Shown here: positions 8,815 to 19,064 of the stretch, piece by piece
Numbering within the stretch: the stretch's first letter is position 1
Layout of the letters: the number at the start of each line of letters is the position of its first letter
DNA from: Thermus antranikianii DSM 12462
GTDB taxonomy: Bacteria; Deinococcota; Deinococci; Deinococcales; Thermaceae
Reading direction: 5' to 3'
Length of the DNA stretch: 64,000 nt
Assembly (NCBI RefSeq): GCF_000423905.1
Contig: NZ_KE384104.1
Coordinates: 37,467 to 101,466, forward strand
Program-made: the position numbers and the translations under genes
The notes under the pieces: generated by a model
Seen by the model: only the letters and a program-made list of their open reading frames with translations
What the model was told of the DNA's origin: nothing
The model's database searches: none

Positions 8815-9195
8815 CTAGAGGAGCCTGACCCACACCTCCCGCATCCTCGGCCCGTCGAACTCCGCCAGAAAAACCTGCTGCCAGCGGCCAAGCCGAAGCC
8901 TCCCCCCCTCGGCGGGAAGGAGGAGGTGCACCCCGGTGAGGAGGCTTTTCAGGTGGGCGTGGGAGTTTCCCTCCGCATGCCGGTCCTTGGGATGCACCCT
9001 GGGGGCGAGCTCCTCCAGGCGGGCGAGAAGGTCGTGGGCCACATCGGGATCCGCCCCCTCCTGCACGGTAAGGCCACAGGTGGTGTGGGGAACGAAGAGG
9101 TACACCAAGCCGGTGTGCCCGGCCAAGACCTCCTCCACCTGGCGGGTGATGTTCACCAAACCTTCCTTGGGGGTGGAAATGCGGATGGCCTTCAT
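8815..9195 (-). CDS. YjbQ family protein (UPF0047)
   Basis: A 126-aa single-domain protein. Family hallmarks are visible: VYLFVPHTTCGLTVQE (about 31-46), GADPDVAHDLL, DRHAEGNSHAHLKS (about 72-85) and LGRWQQVFLAEFDGPR (about 101-116). The His residues in the second and third motifs belong to the conserved metal site. E. coli YjbQ has weak thiamine-phosphate synthase activity, but the family's physiological role is unsettled. It is convergent with rel. A TATATG box at 9204-9209 on the minus strand lies just upstream, next to a large dyad. Confidence 0.85.
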   Translation of the reverse strand: MKAIRISTPKEGLVNITRQVEEVLAGHTGLVYLFVPHTTCGLTVQEGADPDVAHDLLARLEELAPRVHPKDRHAEGNSHAHLKSLLTGVHLLLPAEGGRLRLGRWQQVFLAEFDGPRMREVWVRLL

Positions 9196-9210
9196 CCTTT
9201 AAGCATATAG

Positions 9211-9253
9211 GGCCACGAAGATAGATCCCTTAAGCAAGGGCTTAAGCGTGGCC
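9211..9253. repeat. Extended dyad symmetry upstream of yjbQ
   Basis: The outer arms GGCCACG (9211-9217) and CGTGGCC (9247-9253) are perfectly complementary. Inside them CTTAAGC (9229-9235) and GCTTAAG (9240-9246) form a second perfect 7-bp stem with a 4-base loop. It lies between the methyltransferase stop and yjbQ start, both on the minus strand. It could be the methyltransferase terminator, although no T-run follows, or an operator covering the yjbQ -35 area. Confidence 0.6.
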
Positions 9254-9261
9254 CTGCCAGG

Positions 9262-9276
9262 ATGGGGTGGTATCAG
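9262..9276. repeat. Copy 1 of a 15-base motif at a minus-strand gene end
   Basis: ATGGGGTGGTATCAG overlaps the methyltransferase stop codon; the second copy is at 26466. Only two copies were spotted by eye in this window. Confidence 0.5.
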
Positions 9277-10076
9277 GCCATGCGGGTGGCCCGCAGGGTA
9301 AAGCTCCGTTCCAGGGTGAAGGAGCGGTCCAAATCGCCGAACTCCCCCTGGGCCCAGGCCCAGAGCCCAGGCATGATGCGCTCGTGCACCTCCTCGGGAA
9401 CCAGCTGGGTGAAGGAGTAAAGCCTTTCCTCCAGGGCCTCGAGGGCCTGGCGGAGGGTGCGCTCCTCCCGCCACTGGACCACCTGCTTGGTCTTGGGCCT
9501 AAGGCCAAGCCGCTTTAGGGCTTCCTCCACCTCCTCGAGGCGCTTTCTGTGCAAGCCCCGCACCACCCCCACGCCCTCCGCCTCCACCAGGGAGCGCCAC
9601 CTTTCCTGGATCAGGCGCTCCTCCTCCGCCTCCATCTCATCCCAGCCTTCCAGAAGCACCCCCCCAGGCTTCAGCACCCTCAGGGCCTCCGCCAGGGCCT
9701 TGGGCCAGTCGGGGAGGAGGTGCCAGAGGTGGACCACGATCACCCCGTGCACGCTCTCATCGGGCAGGGGAATGGCTCGGGCATCGGCCTCTATAAGGCG
9801 CACCTTGCGCATAACCCCCGCCACCTTCTGGCGGAAGACCTCCAACATGGCGGGATCCTTGTCCAGGGCCAGGTAGCGGTAACCCCGGGCGATGAGGGGC
9901 AGGGCGATGCGCCCGGTACCCACCCCAAGCTCCAGAAGCACCGCCTCCTCCCCCCGCATCCCCAGGGCATTCCCTATGGCGGTGGCGATGCGACCCGCCA
10001 CCTCCGGCGGGTAGGCCCGGAGGCGGTCATAGGCGTAGGCCATGCGTACGGAGGCCTTGGGCATCCTACTTCCCAT
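9273..10076 (-). CDS. Class I SAM-dependent methyltransferase
   Basis: A 267-aa Rossmann-fold methyltransferase of unknown substrate. Motif I is LLELGVGTGRIALPL (about 46-60) and motif II ends in LALDKDP. VRLIEADARAIPLPDESVHGV follows, then HLLPDWPKALAEALRVLKPGGVLL, the post-I and motif III pattern. Two starts are possible: the ATG at 10076, 5 bases after a TATACC box (leaderless), and an in-frame ATG 12 bases downstream after GGAAGTAGG. Divergent from the nucleotidyltransferase gene, sharing one promoter region. Confidence 0.85.
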   Translation of the reverse strand: MGSRMPKASVRMAYAYDRLRAYPPEVAGRIATAIGNALGMRGEEAVLLELGVGTGRIALPLIARGYRYLALDKDPAMLEVFRQKVAGVMRKVRLIEADARAIPLPDESVHGVIVVHLWHLLPDWPKALAEALRVLKPGGVLLEGWDEMEAEEERLIQERWRSLVEAEGVGVVRGLHRKRLEEVEEALKRLGLRPKTKQVVQWREERTLRQALEALEERLYSFTQLVPEEVHERIMPGLWAWAQGEFGDLDRSFTLERSFTLRATRMA

Positions 10077-10081
10077 TTTAC

Positions 10082-10089
10082 GGTATACT
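10082..10089. promoter_or_regulatory. Overlapping divergent -10 boxes (methyltransferase / sugar-nucleotidyltransferase)
   Basis: GGTATACT contains TATACC on the minus strand (10082-10087) and TATACT on the plus strand (10084-10089). Each is 5-7 bases from a start codon (10076 minus, 10097 plus). Both mRNAs would be leaderless, and the two promoters share the same base pairs, so they must be mutually exclusive at any moment. Confidence 0.55.
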
Positions 10090-10096
10090 TCCCAGC

Positions 10097-11143
10097 GTGA
10101 AAGGACTCATTCTGGCTGCCGGACGGGGCACCCGGCTCCGCCCCCTCACCCATACGCGGCCCAAGCCCGTGATCCGGGTGGCGGGAAGGCCTATCCTTCA
10201 CTACGGTCTGGAAAATCTCCTGCAAGCGGGGATAAATGAGATCGGGGTGGTGGTTTCCCCGGAAACGGAAAAGGACATCCGGGAGGCCCTTTCGGGCTAC
10301 CGGGTGCGCTACATCCTGCAAGAGGAGCCCCAGGGCCTGGCCCATGCGGTGGCGGTGGCCAGGGACTTCCTGGGCCAAAGCCCCTTCGTCCTCTACCTGG
10401 GGGATAACCTCTTCCAGAAGGGAATCGCCCGCTTTCTCCAGGCCTTTACCCCGGGGGTGAGTGCGGTGATCGCCCTGGCGCGGGTGGAAAACCCCAGCCA
10501 GTTCGGGGTGGCGGTGCTGGAAGGGGCAAGGATCGTGCGCCTTTTGGAAAAACCCAAGGAGCCTCCCTCGGACCTGGCGGTGGCCGGGGTCTATGTCTTC
10601 ACCCCGGAGGTGCTGGAGGTCATCGAGGGGCTCAAGCCCTCCGCCCGGGGAGAGTACGAGATCACCGACGCCATCCAGGGCCTCATCGACCGGGGGAAGA
10701 GGGTGGTGGGGGTGGAGGTGGAGGGGTGGTGGAAGGACACCGGCCGCCCCCAGGACCTCCTGGACGCCAACCGCCTCATCCTGGAAGAACTGGAACCCCA
10801 GGTGGAGGGGGAGGTGGTGGAAAGCCAGCTCACCGGGCGGGTGGTGGTGGAGAAGGGGGCTAGGGTACGGAAAAGCACCGTGATCGGCCCCGCCTTCATC
10901 GGGGAGGGAGCGGTGGTGGAAGGAGCCTACATCGGGCCCTTCACCTCCTTAGGGCCCGGGGCCAAGGTGGTGCGCTCGGAGGTGGAGTACTCCATCCTCG
11001 AGGACCACGCCATCCTGGAGGACGTGGCCTTACGCCTCCAGGAAAGCATCCTGGGGGTGGGGGCCCAGGTGAAAAACCGCGATGGCCTCCCCCGGGCCCA
11101 CCGCCTGATCCTGGGGGATCTCTCCCAGGTGGAGCTGGCCTGA
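10097..11143 (+). CDS. Glucose-1-phosphate thymidylyltransferase, long form with beta-helix C-terminus
   Basis: A 348-aa sugar-nucleotidyltransferase making dTDP-glucose or a related NDP-sugar for surface polysaccharide. The N-terminus carries the nucleotidyltransferase signature LILAAGRGTRLRPLTHTRPK with the catalytic Arg/Lys. The metal-binding Asp is in LYLGDNLF (about 98-105) and the sugar-binding loop in SARGEYEITDAI. The C-terminal 110 residues (VESQLTGRVVVEKGA, GPAFIGEGAVVEGAYIGP) form a left-handed beta-helix, which places it in the long RmlA-like group. The start is GTG with a leaderless promoter. No other rml genes are nearby. Confidence 0.85.
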   Translation: MKGLILAAGRGTRLRPLTHTRPKPVIRVAGRPILHYGLENLLQAGINEIGVVVSPETEKDIREALSGYRVRYILQEEPQGLAHAVAVARDFLGQSPFVLYLGDNLFQKGIARFLQAFTPGVSAVIALARVENPSQFGVAVLEGARIVRLLEKPKEPPSDLAVAGVYVFTPEVLEVIEGLKPSARGEYEITDAIQGLIDRGKRVVGVEVEGWWKDTGRPQDLLDANRLILEELEPQVEGEVVESQLTGRVVVEKGARVRKSTVIGPAFIGEGAVVEGAYIGPFTSLGPGAKVVRSEVEYSILEDHAILEDVALRLQESILGVGAQVKNRDGLPRAHRLILGDLSQVELA

Positions 11144-11155
11144 AGAGCACCCCCC

Positions 11156-12061
11156 ATGGCCCGGCTTCTGGACCTCCTTACCGAGGACTACCAAAGCGGC
11201 GAGGCCCTGGCCCAGCGCCTAAAGGTAAGCCGCCAGGCGGTTTCCAAGGAGGCGAAAAAGCTTCTCGCCGAGGGCTTCCCCGTGGAGATGAGCCGGAAGG
11301 GCTACCGCATCCGGCCCGGCACTCCCCTTCCCCACCTCTTCCACCCCTCAGGGCGCCTCGGCCAGCCCTACCGCTACCTGGGGCGGGTGGGAAGCACCCA
11401 GGATGTCCTAAGGGCCTGGGCGGAGGAAGGAGCCGAGGAGGGAGCCCTGGTCCTGGCCGAGGTGCAGGAAAGGGGCCGGGGCAGGCGGGGAAGGCCCTGG
11501 GAAAGCCGCCCGGGGGAAAGCCTCACCTTCTCCCTCCTCCTCCGTCCCACCCTTCCCCTCTCCTCCATGGGCCTCCTTCCCCTTCTCGCCGGCCTGGCCC
11601 TTTGGCGGGCGGTGGGAGTGGGGGGGATCAAGTGGCCCAACGACCTCCTGGCCCCCGATGGCCGGAAGCTGGCCGGGGTCCTTTTGGAGGCCAAGGCCGA
11701 GGGGGAGGAGGTGGCCTACGTCCTCCTGGGAGTGGGGGTGAACGTGGACTGGGCCCCCGAGGGCGCCGCCGCCTTGAGGGAGTTCTCCCCCCTCTCCCGG
11801 CGGGAGGTGCTTTCGGGCTTCCTCCTCCACCTGGAAAGCCTCCTCCCCCTTCTGGAAAGCCCGGAAACCCTCCTCTCCCTCTACCGGGAGGCCTCCTACA
11901 CCCTGGGCCGAAGGGTGCGGGTCCAAACCCCTAAGGGGGTGGTGGAGGGGGTGGCGGAGGCCATCCTCCCCGACGGCAGCCTCCAGGTGGAGGGGGTCAG
12001 GATCGGCGCGGGCGAGGTGGCCCTCGTGTCCCCCCTCCGGACCGGGAAGTCCGACCCTTGA
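11156..12061 (+). CDS. birA: Biotin-[acetyl-CoA-carboxylase] ligase / biotin operon repressor type
   Basis: Attaches biotin to the biotin carboxyl carrier protein of acyl-CoA carboxylases. 301 aa. The N-terminal 55 residues form a winged helix (GEALAQRLKVSRQAVSKEAK), as in repressor-type BirA. The ligase core shows GSTQDVLRAWAEEG, ERGRGRRGRPWES (the biotinoyl-AMP loop, about 105-117), IKWPNDLLAPDGRKLAGVL (about 159-177) and GVGVNVDW. The C-terminal SH3-like domain is present. It starts 12 bases after the nucleotidyltransferase gene and is probably co-transcribed. No bio genes are nearby. Confidence 0.92.
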   Translation: MARLLDLLTEDYQSGEALAQRLKVSRQAVSKEAKKLLAEGFPVEMSRKGYRIRPGTPLPHLFHPSGRLGQPYRYLGRVGSTQDVLRAWAEEGAEEGALVLAEVQERGRGRRGRPWESRPGESLTFSLLLRPTLPLSSMGLLPLLAGLALWRAVGVGGIKWPNDLLAPDGRKLAGVLLEAKAEGEEVAYVLLGVGVNVDWAPEGAAALREFSPLSRREVLSGFLLHLESLLPLLESPETLLSLYREASYTLGRRVRVQTPKGVVEGVAEAILPDGSLQVEGVRIGAGEVALVSPLRTGKSDP

Positions 12062-12112
12062 GCATTCCAGGCTTAGATTTCCCAAAGCGTTTGTGCTAGG
12101 ATAAGGCTAGGT

Positions 12113-12541
12113 ATGTTTGCCCGCATCTTCACCAAGGAAGAGGCCGATGCCCTCTTGCCCGAGATCCAGCGGGTCCTCTCCCAGATGCGGCAGGCCCGGA
12201 AGGAGCTTTCCGAGGTGCAGGCCCGGCTTCCCGAGGCCCGCGGGCTGGAACGAAGGGCCCTGGAGGAGGAGGCCCGCTTCCTCCTGGGCTCCTTGGAAGC
12301 CGACGCCCGTTACCTGGCCTCCCTGGGCGTCTTCCTCAAGGACTTGGACCGGGGCCTGGTGGACTTCCCCAGCCGGGTGGGTGGAGAGGTGGTCTTCCTC
12401 TGCTGGCAGGAAGGCGAACCCGAGGTGGCCCACTACCATCCCCTGGCGGGGGGGGTTGCCGAGCGGCGCCCCTTAAAGGGAGAACCTAATGGCCTTCTCC
12501 CCCAGGCCTCCCGCCCCGGCGAAACTCGGCCAGGCGCCTAA
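12113..12541 (+). CDS. DUF2203 family protein
   Basis: A 142-aa protein of unknown function. The start ARIFTKEEADALLPEIQRVL and the later DLDRGLVDFPSRVGGEVVFLCW / EPEVAHYHPL match what is remembered of the DUF2203 family, which has a helical N-terminus and a small beta C-terminus. The tail after about residue 125 is poorly conserved and its last 56 bases overlap the convergent zincin gene. No strong Shine-Dalgarno is seen. Confidence 0.75.
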   Translation: MFARIFTKEEADALLPEIQRVLSQMRQARKELSEVQARLPEARGLERRALEEEARFLLGSLEADARYLASLGVFLKDLDRGLVDFPSRVGGEVVFLCWQEGEPEVAHYHPLAGGVAERRPLKGEPNGLLPQASRPGETRPGA

Positions 12542-12884
12542 GGTCCTCCCGCACCAGGTCGTCCTGGCCCGCCAAGGACTCCAGGTGGTGCCTTAACTCA
12601 TGGAGGAGGGTTTCCCAGACCTCTTCCTCCCAGTCAAACCCCGGCCCCGCCACCTTTTGGAAGGAACCGTAGTAGAGGGCGATGTGCCGCCCGAGCCCCT
12701 CAAATCCCCGGAAGGTGGAAGGAGGACCGGGGTCCAGGTATTCCCCAAGCCGCCACACCCCCTTTAGCCCGGGCTCCGGCTTGGCCTGGGGAAGGACGTG
12801 TACCCCCTGAAGCTCCCGCTTGAAGGCCTCGGGGATCTCCGCCCAAAGCCTTTCCACCAGCGCCACAAAGGCCTCGTAGGTCAT
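12486..12884 (-). CDS. Zincin-like metallopeptidase family protein
   Basis: A 132-aa protein. ETLLHELRHHLESLAG (about 94-109) contains the HExxH zinc-binding motif of the small 'MMP-like' zincin family. The family usually has a third ligand downstream, and the acidic/His-rich tail is consistent but not decisive. The N-terminus TYEAFVALVERLWAEIPEAF also fits. It overlaps the upstream rlmH stop by four bases, so it is in an operon with it. Its 3' end overlaps the convergent DUF2203 gene. The biological substrate is unknown. Confidence 0.78.
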   Translation of the reverse strand: MTYEAFVALVERLWAEIPEAFKRELQGVHVLPQAKPEPGLKGVWRLGEYLDPGPPSTFRGFEGLGRHIALYYGSFQKVAGPGFDWEEEVWETLLHELRHHLESLAGQDDLVREDLRRLAEFRRGGRPGGEGH

Positions 12885-13294
12885 GGCCGATGGTAGGGAT
12901 GCCCGGCCCTCAGGGTAAGGATCCGGTAGAGCTGCTCCATGAGGACCAAAAGGGCCAGCTCATGCTGCAGGGTAAGGGGGGAAAGGGAAAGGAGGAGGTC
13001 GGCTCCCTCACGTACCCCCTCAGGGTACCCTTCGGCACCCCCTACCAAAAAGGCCACCCGTTCCCCCTCCCAGCGCCTCAACTCTTCCCAAAGGCCCTCC
13101 GTGGTGAAGAGCTTTCCCCTTTCGTCCAGGACCACCTTGCGGTGGCCCTCCGCCTTGGGCAGGAGGTCCTGGGCTTCCTTGACGAAGTGGACCTCGAGGG
13201 AAGCATATTTCCGGATGCGCATCGCATACTCTTCCACTCCCAGCCGGGCGTAATCCAGCCTGGGTTTGCCCACCGCCACCACCCTTAGGCGCAC
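12881..13294 (-). CDS. rlmH: 23S rRNA (pseudouridine1915-N3)-methyltransferase RlmH
   Basis: SPOUT-class methyltransferase that modifies helix 69 of 23S rRNA on assembled 70S ribosomes. The length of 137 aa is slightly short of the E. coli protein. Family marks are YAMRIRKYASLEV, VVLDERGKLFTTEGLWEEL, VAFLVGGAEGYPEGV (trefoil-knot SAM site, about 82-96) and the C-terminal HELALLVLMEQLYRI with RAGHPYHR. It overlaps the zincin gene by four bases (GTG/ATG coupling). Confidence 0.93.
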   Translation of the reverse strand: MRLRVVAVGKPRLDYARLGVEEYAMRIRKYASLEVHFVKEAQDLLPKAEGHRKVVLDERGKLFTTEGLWEELRRWEGERVAFLVGGAEGYPEGVREGADLLLSLSPLTLQHELALLVLMEQLYRILTLRAGHPYHRP

Positions 13295-14530
<1,236 letters not shown>

Positions 14531-14540
14531 GGAGGTCCCC

Positions 14541-15515
<975 letters not shown>

Positions 15516-15516
15516 T

Positions 15517-15726
15517 ATGCCCAAGGAGCTTATTTTCCTGGTAGAGGAAGCGGAGGAGGGAGGCTACGTGGCCCGGGCCCTCGAGGAACCCATCTTCACC
15601 CAGGGGGAAACCTGGGAGGAGCTTAAGGAGATGGTGCGGGATGCCGTGCGTTGCCACTTCCCCGAAGGGGAAGCCCCCAGGGTCATCCGCTTGCATTTCG
15701 TCCGGGAGGAGGTTCTGGCCCCGTGA
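15517..15726 (+). CDS. HicB-like antitoxin
   Basis: A 69-aa protein with the compact HicB fold: a short beta-strand start (LIFLVEEAEEGGYVARALEE), then FTQGETWEELKEMVRDAVRCHF, the 'TQGDTxEEAxxNxxEA' pattern. The C-terminus is too short for a ribbon-helix-helix DNA-binding domain, so it may neutralise HicA without acting as a strong repressor. It starts one base after the E1 beta stop (TGATATG) and overlaps hicA by four bases. Its expression is tied to the dehydrogenase operon. Confidence 0.8.
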   Translation: MPKELIFLVEEAEEGGYVARALEEPIFTQGETWEELKEMVRDAVRCHFPEGEAPRVIRLHFVREEVLAP

Positions 15727-15950
15727 AGCTTCCCCGGGATCTCCATGGGGAGGAGCTGGCAAAGCGCTTATCCCGCCTGGGTTACCAGGTAGTGCGGCAG
15801 ACGGGAAGCCACCTTCGCCTCACCTGGAACGAAGGAGGCCAGGAGCACCACCTCACCATCCCCCGCCACCATCTGGCGGGGATCCTACGGGAGATTGCGG
15901 AGGCGCGAAACCTAACCCGGGAAGAGCTTCTTAAGCTTTTAGACCTGTAA
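15723..15950 (+). CDS. HicA-like toxin (mRNA interferase family)
   Basis: A 75-aa protein read from the GTG at 15723, overlapping the HicB stop (GTGA). HicA marks are LHGEELAKRLSRLGYQVVRQTGSHLRL with the catalytic His of 'GSH' (about 31), and HHLTIPRHHLAGILREI, matching the 'VPxHxxxxxGTLxxIL' region. The C-terminus LTREELLKLL is typical. By family, HicA cleaves mRNA unless bound by HicB. It ends 8 bases before the E2 start, so the pair is embedded in the operon. The start choice is inferred; a longer upstream reading overlaps hicB entirely. Confidence 0.82.
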   Translation: MKLPRDLHGEELAKRLSRLGYQVVRQTGSHLRLTWNEGGQEHHLTIPRHHLAGILREIAEARNLTREELLKLLDL

Positions 15951-15958
15951 GGAGGCCT

Positions 15959-17347
15959 ATGCCCAAGGAAATCCTCATGCCCGAACTGGCGGAAAGCGTG
16001 GTGGAAGGCGAGATCCTCAAGTGGCTGGTGGAGGAAGGGGACTACCTCAAGAAGGACCAGCCCTTCGTGGAGGTGATGACCGACAAGGTCACGGTGGAGC
16101 TACCCTCCCCCTACGAGGGGGTGCTTTTGAAAAAACTGGCCAAGGAAGGGGAGGTGGTCAAGGTCCACGCCCCCATCGCCCTCCTGGCGGAGCCCGGGGA
16201 GGCCGTGGCTGGGGTAAAGGTGGTAAAGGAGGAGGCTCCGCCCGTGCAAGCGGTGGAGGAGCGCTCCATCGTGGAGCCCGGGCTTCCCCCAAAGGAGGAA
16301 AAGGAGGATCTCTCCCTCTTCAAACCGGACACCACCCAGGTGGCGGTGAAGAACCCCTTCTTAAGAGGCCAAGCGGAGCAGGCTCCCAGGGAAGGCCAGG
16401 CTCCAGGCCGCATCCTGGCGGTGCCCGCCGCCCGGAAGCTGGCCCGGGAACTGGGGATTCCCCTCGAGGCCATCCCCGGCTCCGGCCCCATGGGCCGCAT
16501 CCGGGTGGAGGACGTGCGGGCCTATGCCGAACAGCTTAAGGCCCAGGCCGTACCCCCGCCCCCAAGCCCCAAGGAGGCCCCAGCACCCCTTCCCACGGGC
16601 TTCCCGCCCCCACCCCGCTACACCCCCCCCAAGGGCTACGAGCACCTGGAGGAGCGCATCCCTCTAAGGGGCATCCGCCGCACCATCGCCCAGGGGCTTT
16701 GGCAAAGCCACCTCTACACCGTGCGCACCCTGAACGTGGACGAGGCCGACCTCACGGAACTGGTGGCCCTGAGGGAGCGCCTGAAGCCCGAGGCCGAACG
16801 CCAGGGGGTGAAGCTCACCTACCTCCCCTTCATCTTCAAGGCGGTGGTGCGGGCTTTGAAGAAGTACCCCATGCTGAACTCCAGCCTGGACGAGGAAAGG
16901 CAGGAGATCGTCTACAAGCGCTACTACCACCTGGGCCTGGCGGTGGCCACGGAAAGGGGGCTCATCGTGCCCGTGGTGCGGGACGTGGACCGGAAAAACA
17001 TCCTGGAGCTGGCCCAGGAGATCGCCGAGCTCTCCGCCAAGGCCCGGGAAGGAAGGCTCTCCCCCGAGGAGGTCACGGGTTCCACCTTCACCATCACCAA
17101 CATTGGCTCCGTGGGGGCTTTGATGAGCTTTCCCATCATCAACGTACCCGAGGCCGCCATCCTGGGGGTGCACTCCATCCGGAAGCGGCCCTGGGTGATG
17201 CCGGATGGCTCCATCCAGGCGAGGGATATCATGTACCTCTCCCTCTCCTTTGACCACCGCCTGGTGGACGGGGCCGAGGCGGCCTCCTTCACCCGGGAGG
17301 TGATCCGGCTCCTGGAGAACCCCGACCTGCTCCTTCTGGAAATGTAG
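15959..17347 (+). CDS. Dihydrolipoyl acyltransferase E2 of the branched-chain 2-oxo acid dehydrogenase complex
   Basis: Core acyltransferase of 462 aa. The N-terminal lipoyl domain has the lipoylated Lys in [13 protein letters not shown] (about residue 43). A Pro/Glu-rich linker leads to the peripheral subunit-binding domain ([18 protein letters not shown], then [13 protein letters not shown], about 155-185). A second Pro-rich linker precedes the catalytic domain, which ends with [17 protein letters not shown], holding the HxxxDG active site. Shine-Dalgarno AAGGAGG. It will need LipA/LipB, encoded at 27.7-29.3 kb. Confidence 0.95.
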   Translation: MPKEILMPELAESVVEGEILKWLVEEGDYLKKDQPFVEVMTDKVTVELPSPYEGVLLKKLAKEGEVVKVHAPIALLAEPGEAVAGVKVVKEEAPPVQAVEERSIVEPGLPPKEEKEDLSLFKPDTTQVAVKNPFLRGQAEQAPREGQAPGRILAVPAARKLARELGIPLEAIPGSGPMGRIRVEDVRAYAEQLKAQAVPPPPSPKEAPAPLPTGFPPPPRYTPPKGYEHLEERIPLRGIRRTIAQGLWQSHLYTVRTLNVDEADLTELVALRERLKPEAERQGVKLTYLPFIFKAVVRALKKYPMLNSSLDEERQEIVYKRYYHLGLAVATERGLIVPVVRDVDRKNILELAQEIAELSAKAREGRLSPEEVTGSTFTITNIGSVGALMSFPIINVPEAAILGVHSIRKRPWVMPDGSIQARDIMYLSLSFDHRLVDGAEAASFTREVIRLLENPDLLLLEM

Positions 17348-17348
17348 G

Positions 17349-18743
17349 ATGGACCCCATGAAGACCTACGACCTCATCGTGATCGGCACCGGACCCGGCG
17401 GCTACCACGCCGCCATCCGGGGAGCCCAGCTCGGGCTTAAGGTTCTGGCGGTGGAGGCCGCCGAGGTGGGGGGCGTGTGCCTGAACGTGGGGTGCATCCC
17501 CACCAAGGCGCTTTTGCACGCCGCGGAAACCGTACACCACCTCAAGGGGGCCGAGGGCTTTGGCCTGAAGGCCAAGCCCGAACTGGATTTCAACAAGCTC
17601 GGCGCCTGGCGGGATGGCGTGGTGAAGAAGCTCACCGGGGGCGTGGCCGGGCTTTTAAAGGGCAACAAGGTGGAGCTTTTGCGGGGCTTCGCCCGCTTCA
17701 AGGGACCCAAGGAGATCGAGGTAAACGGCGAGGCCTATGGGGCGAAAAGCCTCATTATCGCCACGGGAAGCGAGCCCATGCCCTTAAAGGGCTTTCCCTT
17801 CGGGGAGGACGTGTGGGACTCCACCCGGGCCCTAAGGGTGGAAGAGGGCATCCCCAAGCGCCTTTTGGTGATCGGGGGCGGGGCGGTGGGGCTCGAGCTT
17901 GGCCAGATCTACCACCGCCTGGGCTCGGAGGTGACCCTGATCGAATACATGCCGGAGATCCTCCCCGCAGGCGACAGGGAAACCGCCGCCCTCCTGCGCA
18001 AGGCCCTGGAGAAGGAAGGCCTTAAGGTACGCACGGGCACCAAGGCGGTGGGTTACGAGAAGAAGCAGGATGGCCTCCACGTGCTCCTCGAGGCCGCCCA
18101 GGGAGGCAGCCAGGAGGAGATCGTGGTGGACAAAATCCTGGTGGCGGTGGGCCGCAGGCCCCGCACGGAAGGGCTCGGCTTGGAAAAGGCCGGGGTCAAG
18201 GTGGACGAACGGGGCTTCATCCAGGTGAACGCCCGCATGGAAACCTCGGCCCCCGGGGTCTACGCCATCGGGGATGTGGCCAGGCCCCCCCTCCTTGCCC
18301 ACAAGGCCATGAAGGAGGGCCTGGTGGCCGCCGAGAACGCCGCCGGCAAGAACGCCCTCTTCGACTTCCAGGTGCCCAGCGTGGTCTACACCGGTCCCGA
18401 ATGGGCCGGGGTGGGGCTTACGGAGGAGGAGGCAAAGAAGGCGGGGTATAAGGTCAAGGTGGGGAAGTTTCCCTTTTCCGCCAGCGGCCGGGCCCTTACC
18501 CTGGGTGGGGCGGAGGGCCTGGTGAAGGTGGTGGGGGATGCGGAGACCGACCTCCTCCTCGGGGTCTTCGTGGTGGGTCCTCAAGCGGGGGAGCTCATCG
18601 CCGAGGCCACCTTGGCCCTGGAGATGGGGGCCACGGTTTCCGACCTGGGCCTCACCATCCACCCCCACCCCACCCTCTCCGAGGGGCTCATGGAGGCGGC
18701 GGAAGCCCTCCACAAACAGGCCATCCACATCCTGAACCGCTGA
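17349..18743 (+). CDS. lpdA: Dihydrolipoyl dehydrogenase E3
   Basis: FAD/NAD flavoprotein that reoxidises the dihydrolipoyl arm; 464 aa. The FAD-binding start is [15 protein letters not shown], and the redox disulfide is in [16 protein letters not shown] (CxxxxC, about 43-48). NAD binding is at [16 protein letters not shown] (about 174-189), and the C-terminal catalytic pair is in [15 protein letters not shown] (His-Pro-x-x-x-x-Glu). The ATG at 17349 lies one base after the E2 stop. A second in-frame ATG at 17358 is the start recalled for the T. thermophilus protein. Last gene of the operon, before a strong hairpin. Confidence 0.95.
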   Translation: MDPMKTYDLIVIGTGPGGYHAAIRGAQLGLKVLAVEAAEVGGVCLNVGCIPTKALLHAAETVHHLKGAEGFGLKAKPELDFNKLGAWRDGVVKKLTGGVAGLLKGNKVELLRGFARFKGPKEIEVNGEAYGAKSLIIATGSEPMPLKGFPFGEDVWDSTRALRVEEGIPKRLLVIGGGAVGLELGQIYHRLGSEVTLIEYMPEILPAGDRETAALLRKALEKEGLKVRTGTKAVGYEKKQDGLHVLLEAAQGGSQEEIVVDKILVAVGRRPRTEGLGLEKAGVKVDERGFIQVNARMETSAPGVYAIGDVARPPLLAHKAMKEGLVAAENAAGKNALFDFQVPSVVYTGPEWAGVGLTEEEAKKAGYKVKVGKFPFSASGRALTLGGAEGLVKVVGDAETDLLLGVFVVGPQAGELIAEATLALEMGATVSDLGLTIHPHPTLSEGLMEAAEALHKQAIHILNR

Positions 18744-18757
18744 CCCAACCAGGTTTC

Positions 18758-18781
18758 CCGGTGGGGCTTCTGCCCCACCGG
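18758..18781. terminator. Hairpin between convergent lpdA and azlD
   Basis: A perfect 10-bp stem (18758-18767 with 18772-18781) closes a TTCT loop. It lies in the gap between the converging operons and could stop transcription from both sides. There is no strong T-run on either side, so termination efficiency is uncertain. Confidence 0.7.
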
Positions 18782-18785
18782 ACCC

Positions 18786-19064
18786 TTAAAAGCCCAGGGC
18801 CCCGAGAAGCCCGTAAAGCCCTGCCCCCAGGAAGACGGCCACGCCCAGGTTCCCGGTGAGCCCAAGCCCCAGATAGGTGCCAAGAAGGGCCAAGGCCGCC
18901 CGGACCCACTCGGAAGAAGGAGGCGGGCTAAAGGCGGAGACCAGGAAAAGGGCCACCACCAAGGCGGGCCCTGCCTGGCCCGCCCTTAGGCCTTTTTCCG
19001 CCCGCCAGGGCAGGAACCGGAGGAGAAAGGTGCCCAGGGCCAGAAGGAGAAGGGCCAAGGTCAT
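18786..19064 (-). CDS. azlD: AzlD family small subunit of branched-chain amino acid exporter
   Basis: A 92-aa membrane protein with about four hydrophobic spans (TLALLLLALGTFLLRFLPW at the start, LVVALFLVSAF, ALALLGTYLGL, VAVFLGAGLYGLLGA). AzlD works with AzlC to export branched-chain amino acids and analogues. It overlaps the azlC stop by four bases. The motif 'TFLLRFLP' is characteristic of AzlD. Sited next to the branched-chain 2-oxo acid dehydrogenase operon, though on the other strand. Confidence 0.85.
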   Translation of the reverse strand: MTLALLLLALGTFLLRFLPWRAEKGLRAGQAGPALVVALFLVSAFSPPPSSEWVRAALALLGTYLGLGLTGNLGVAVFLGAGLYGLLGALGF

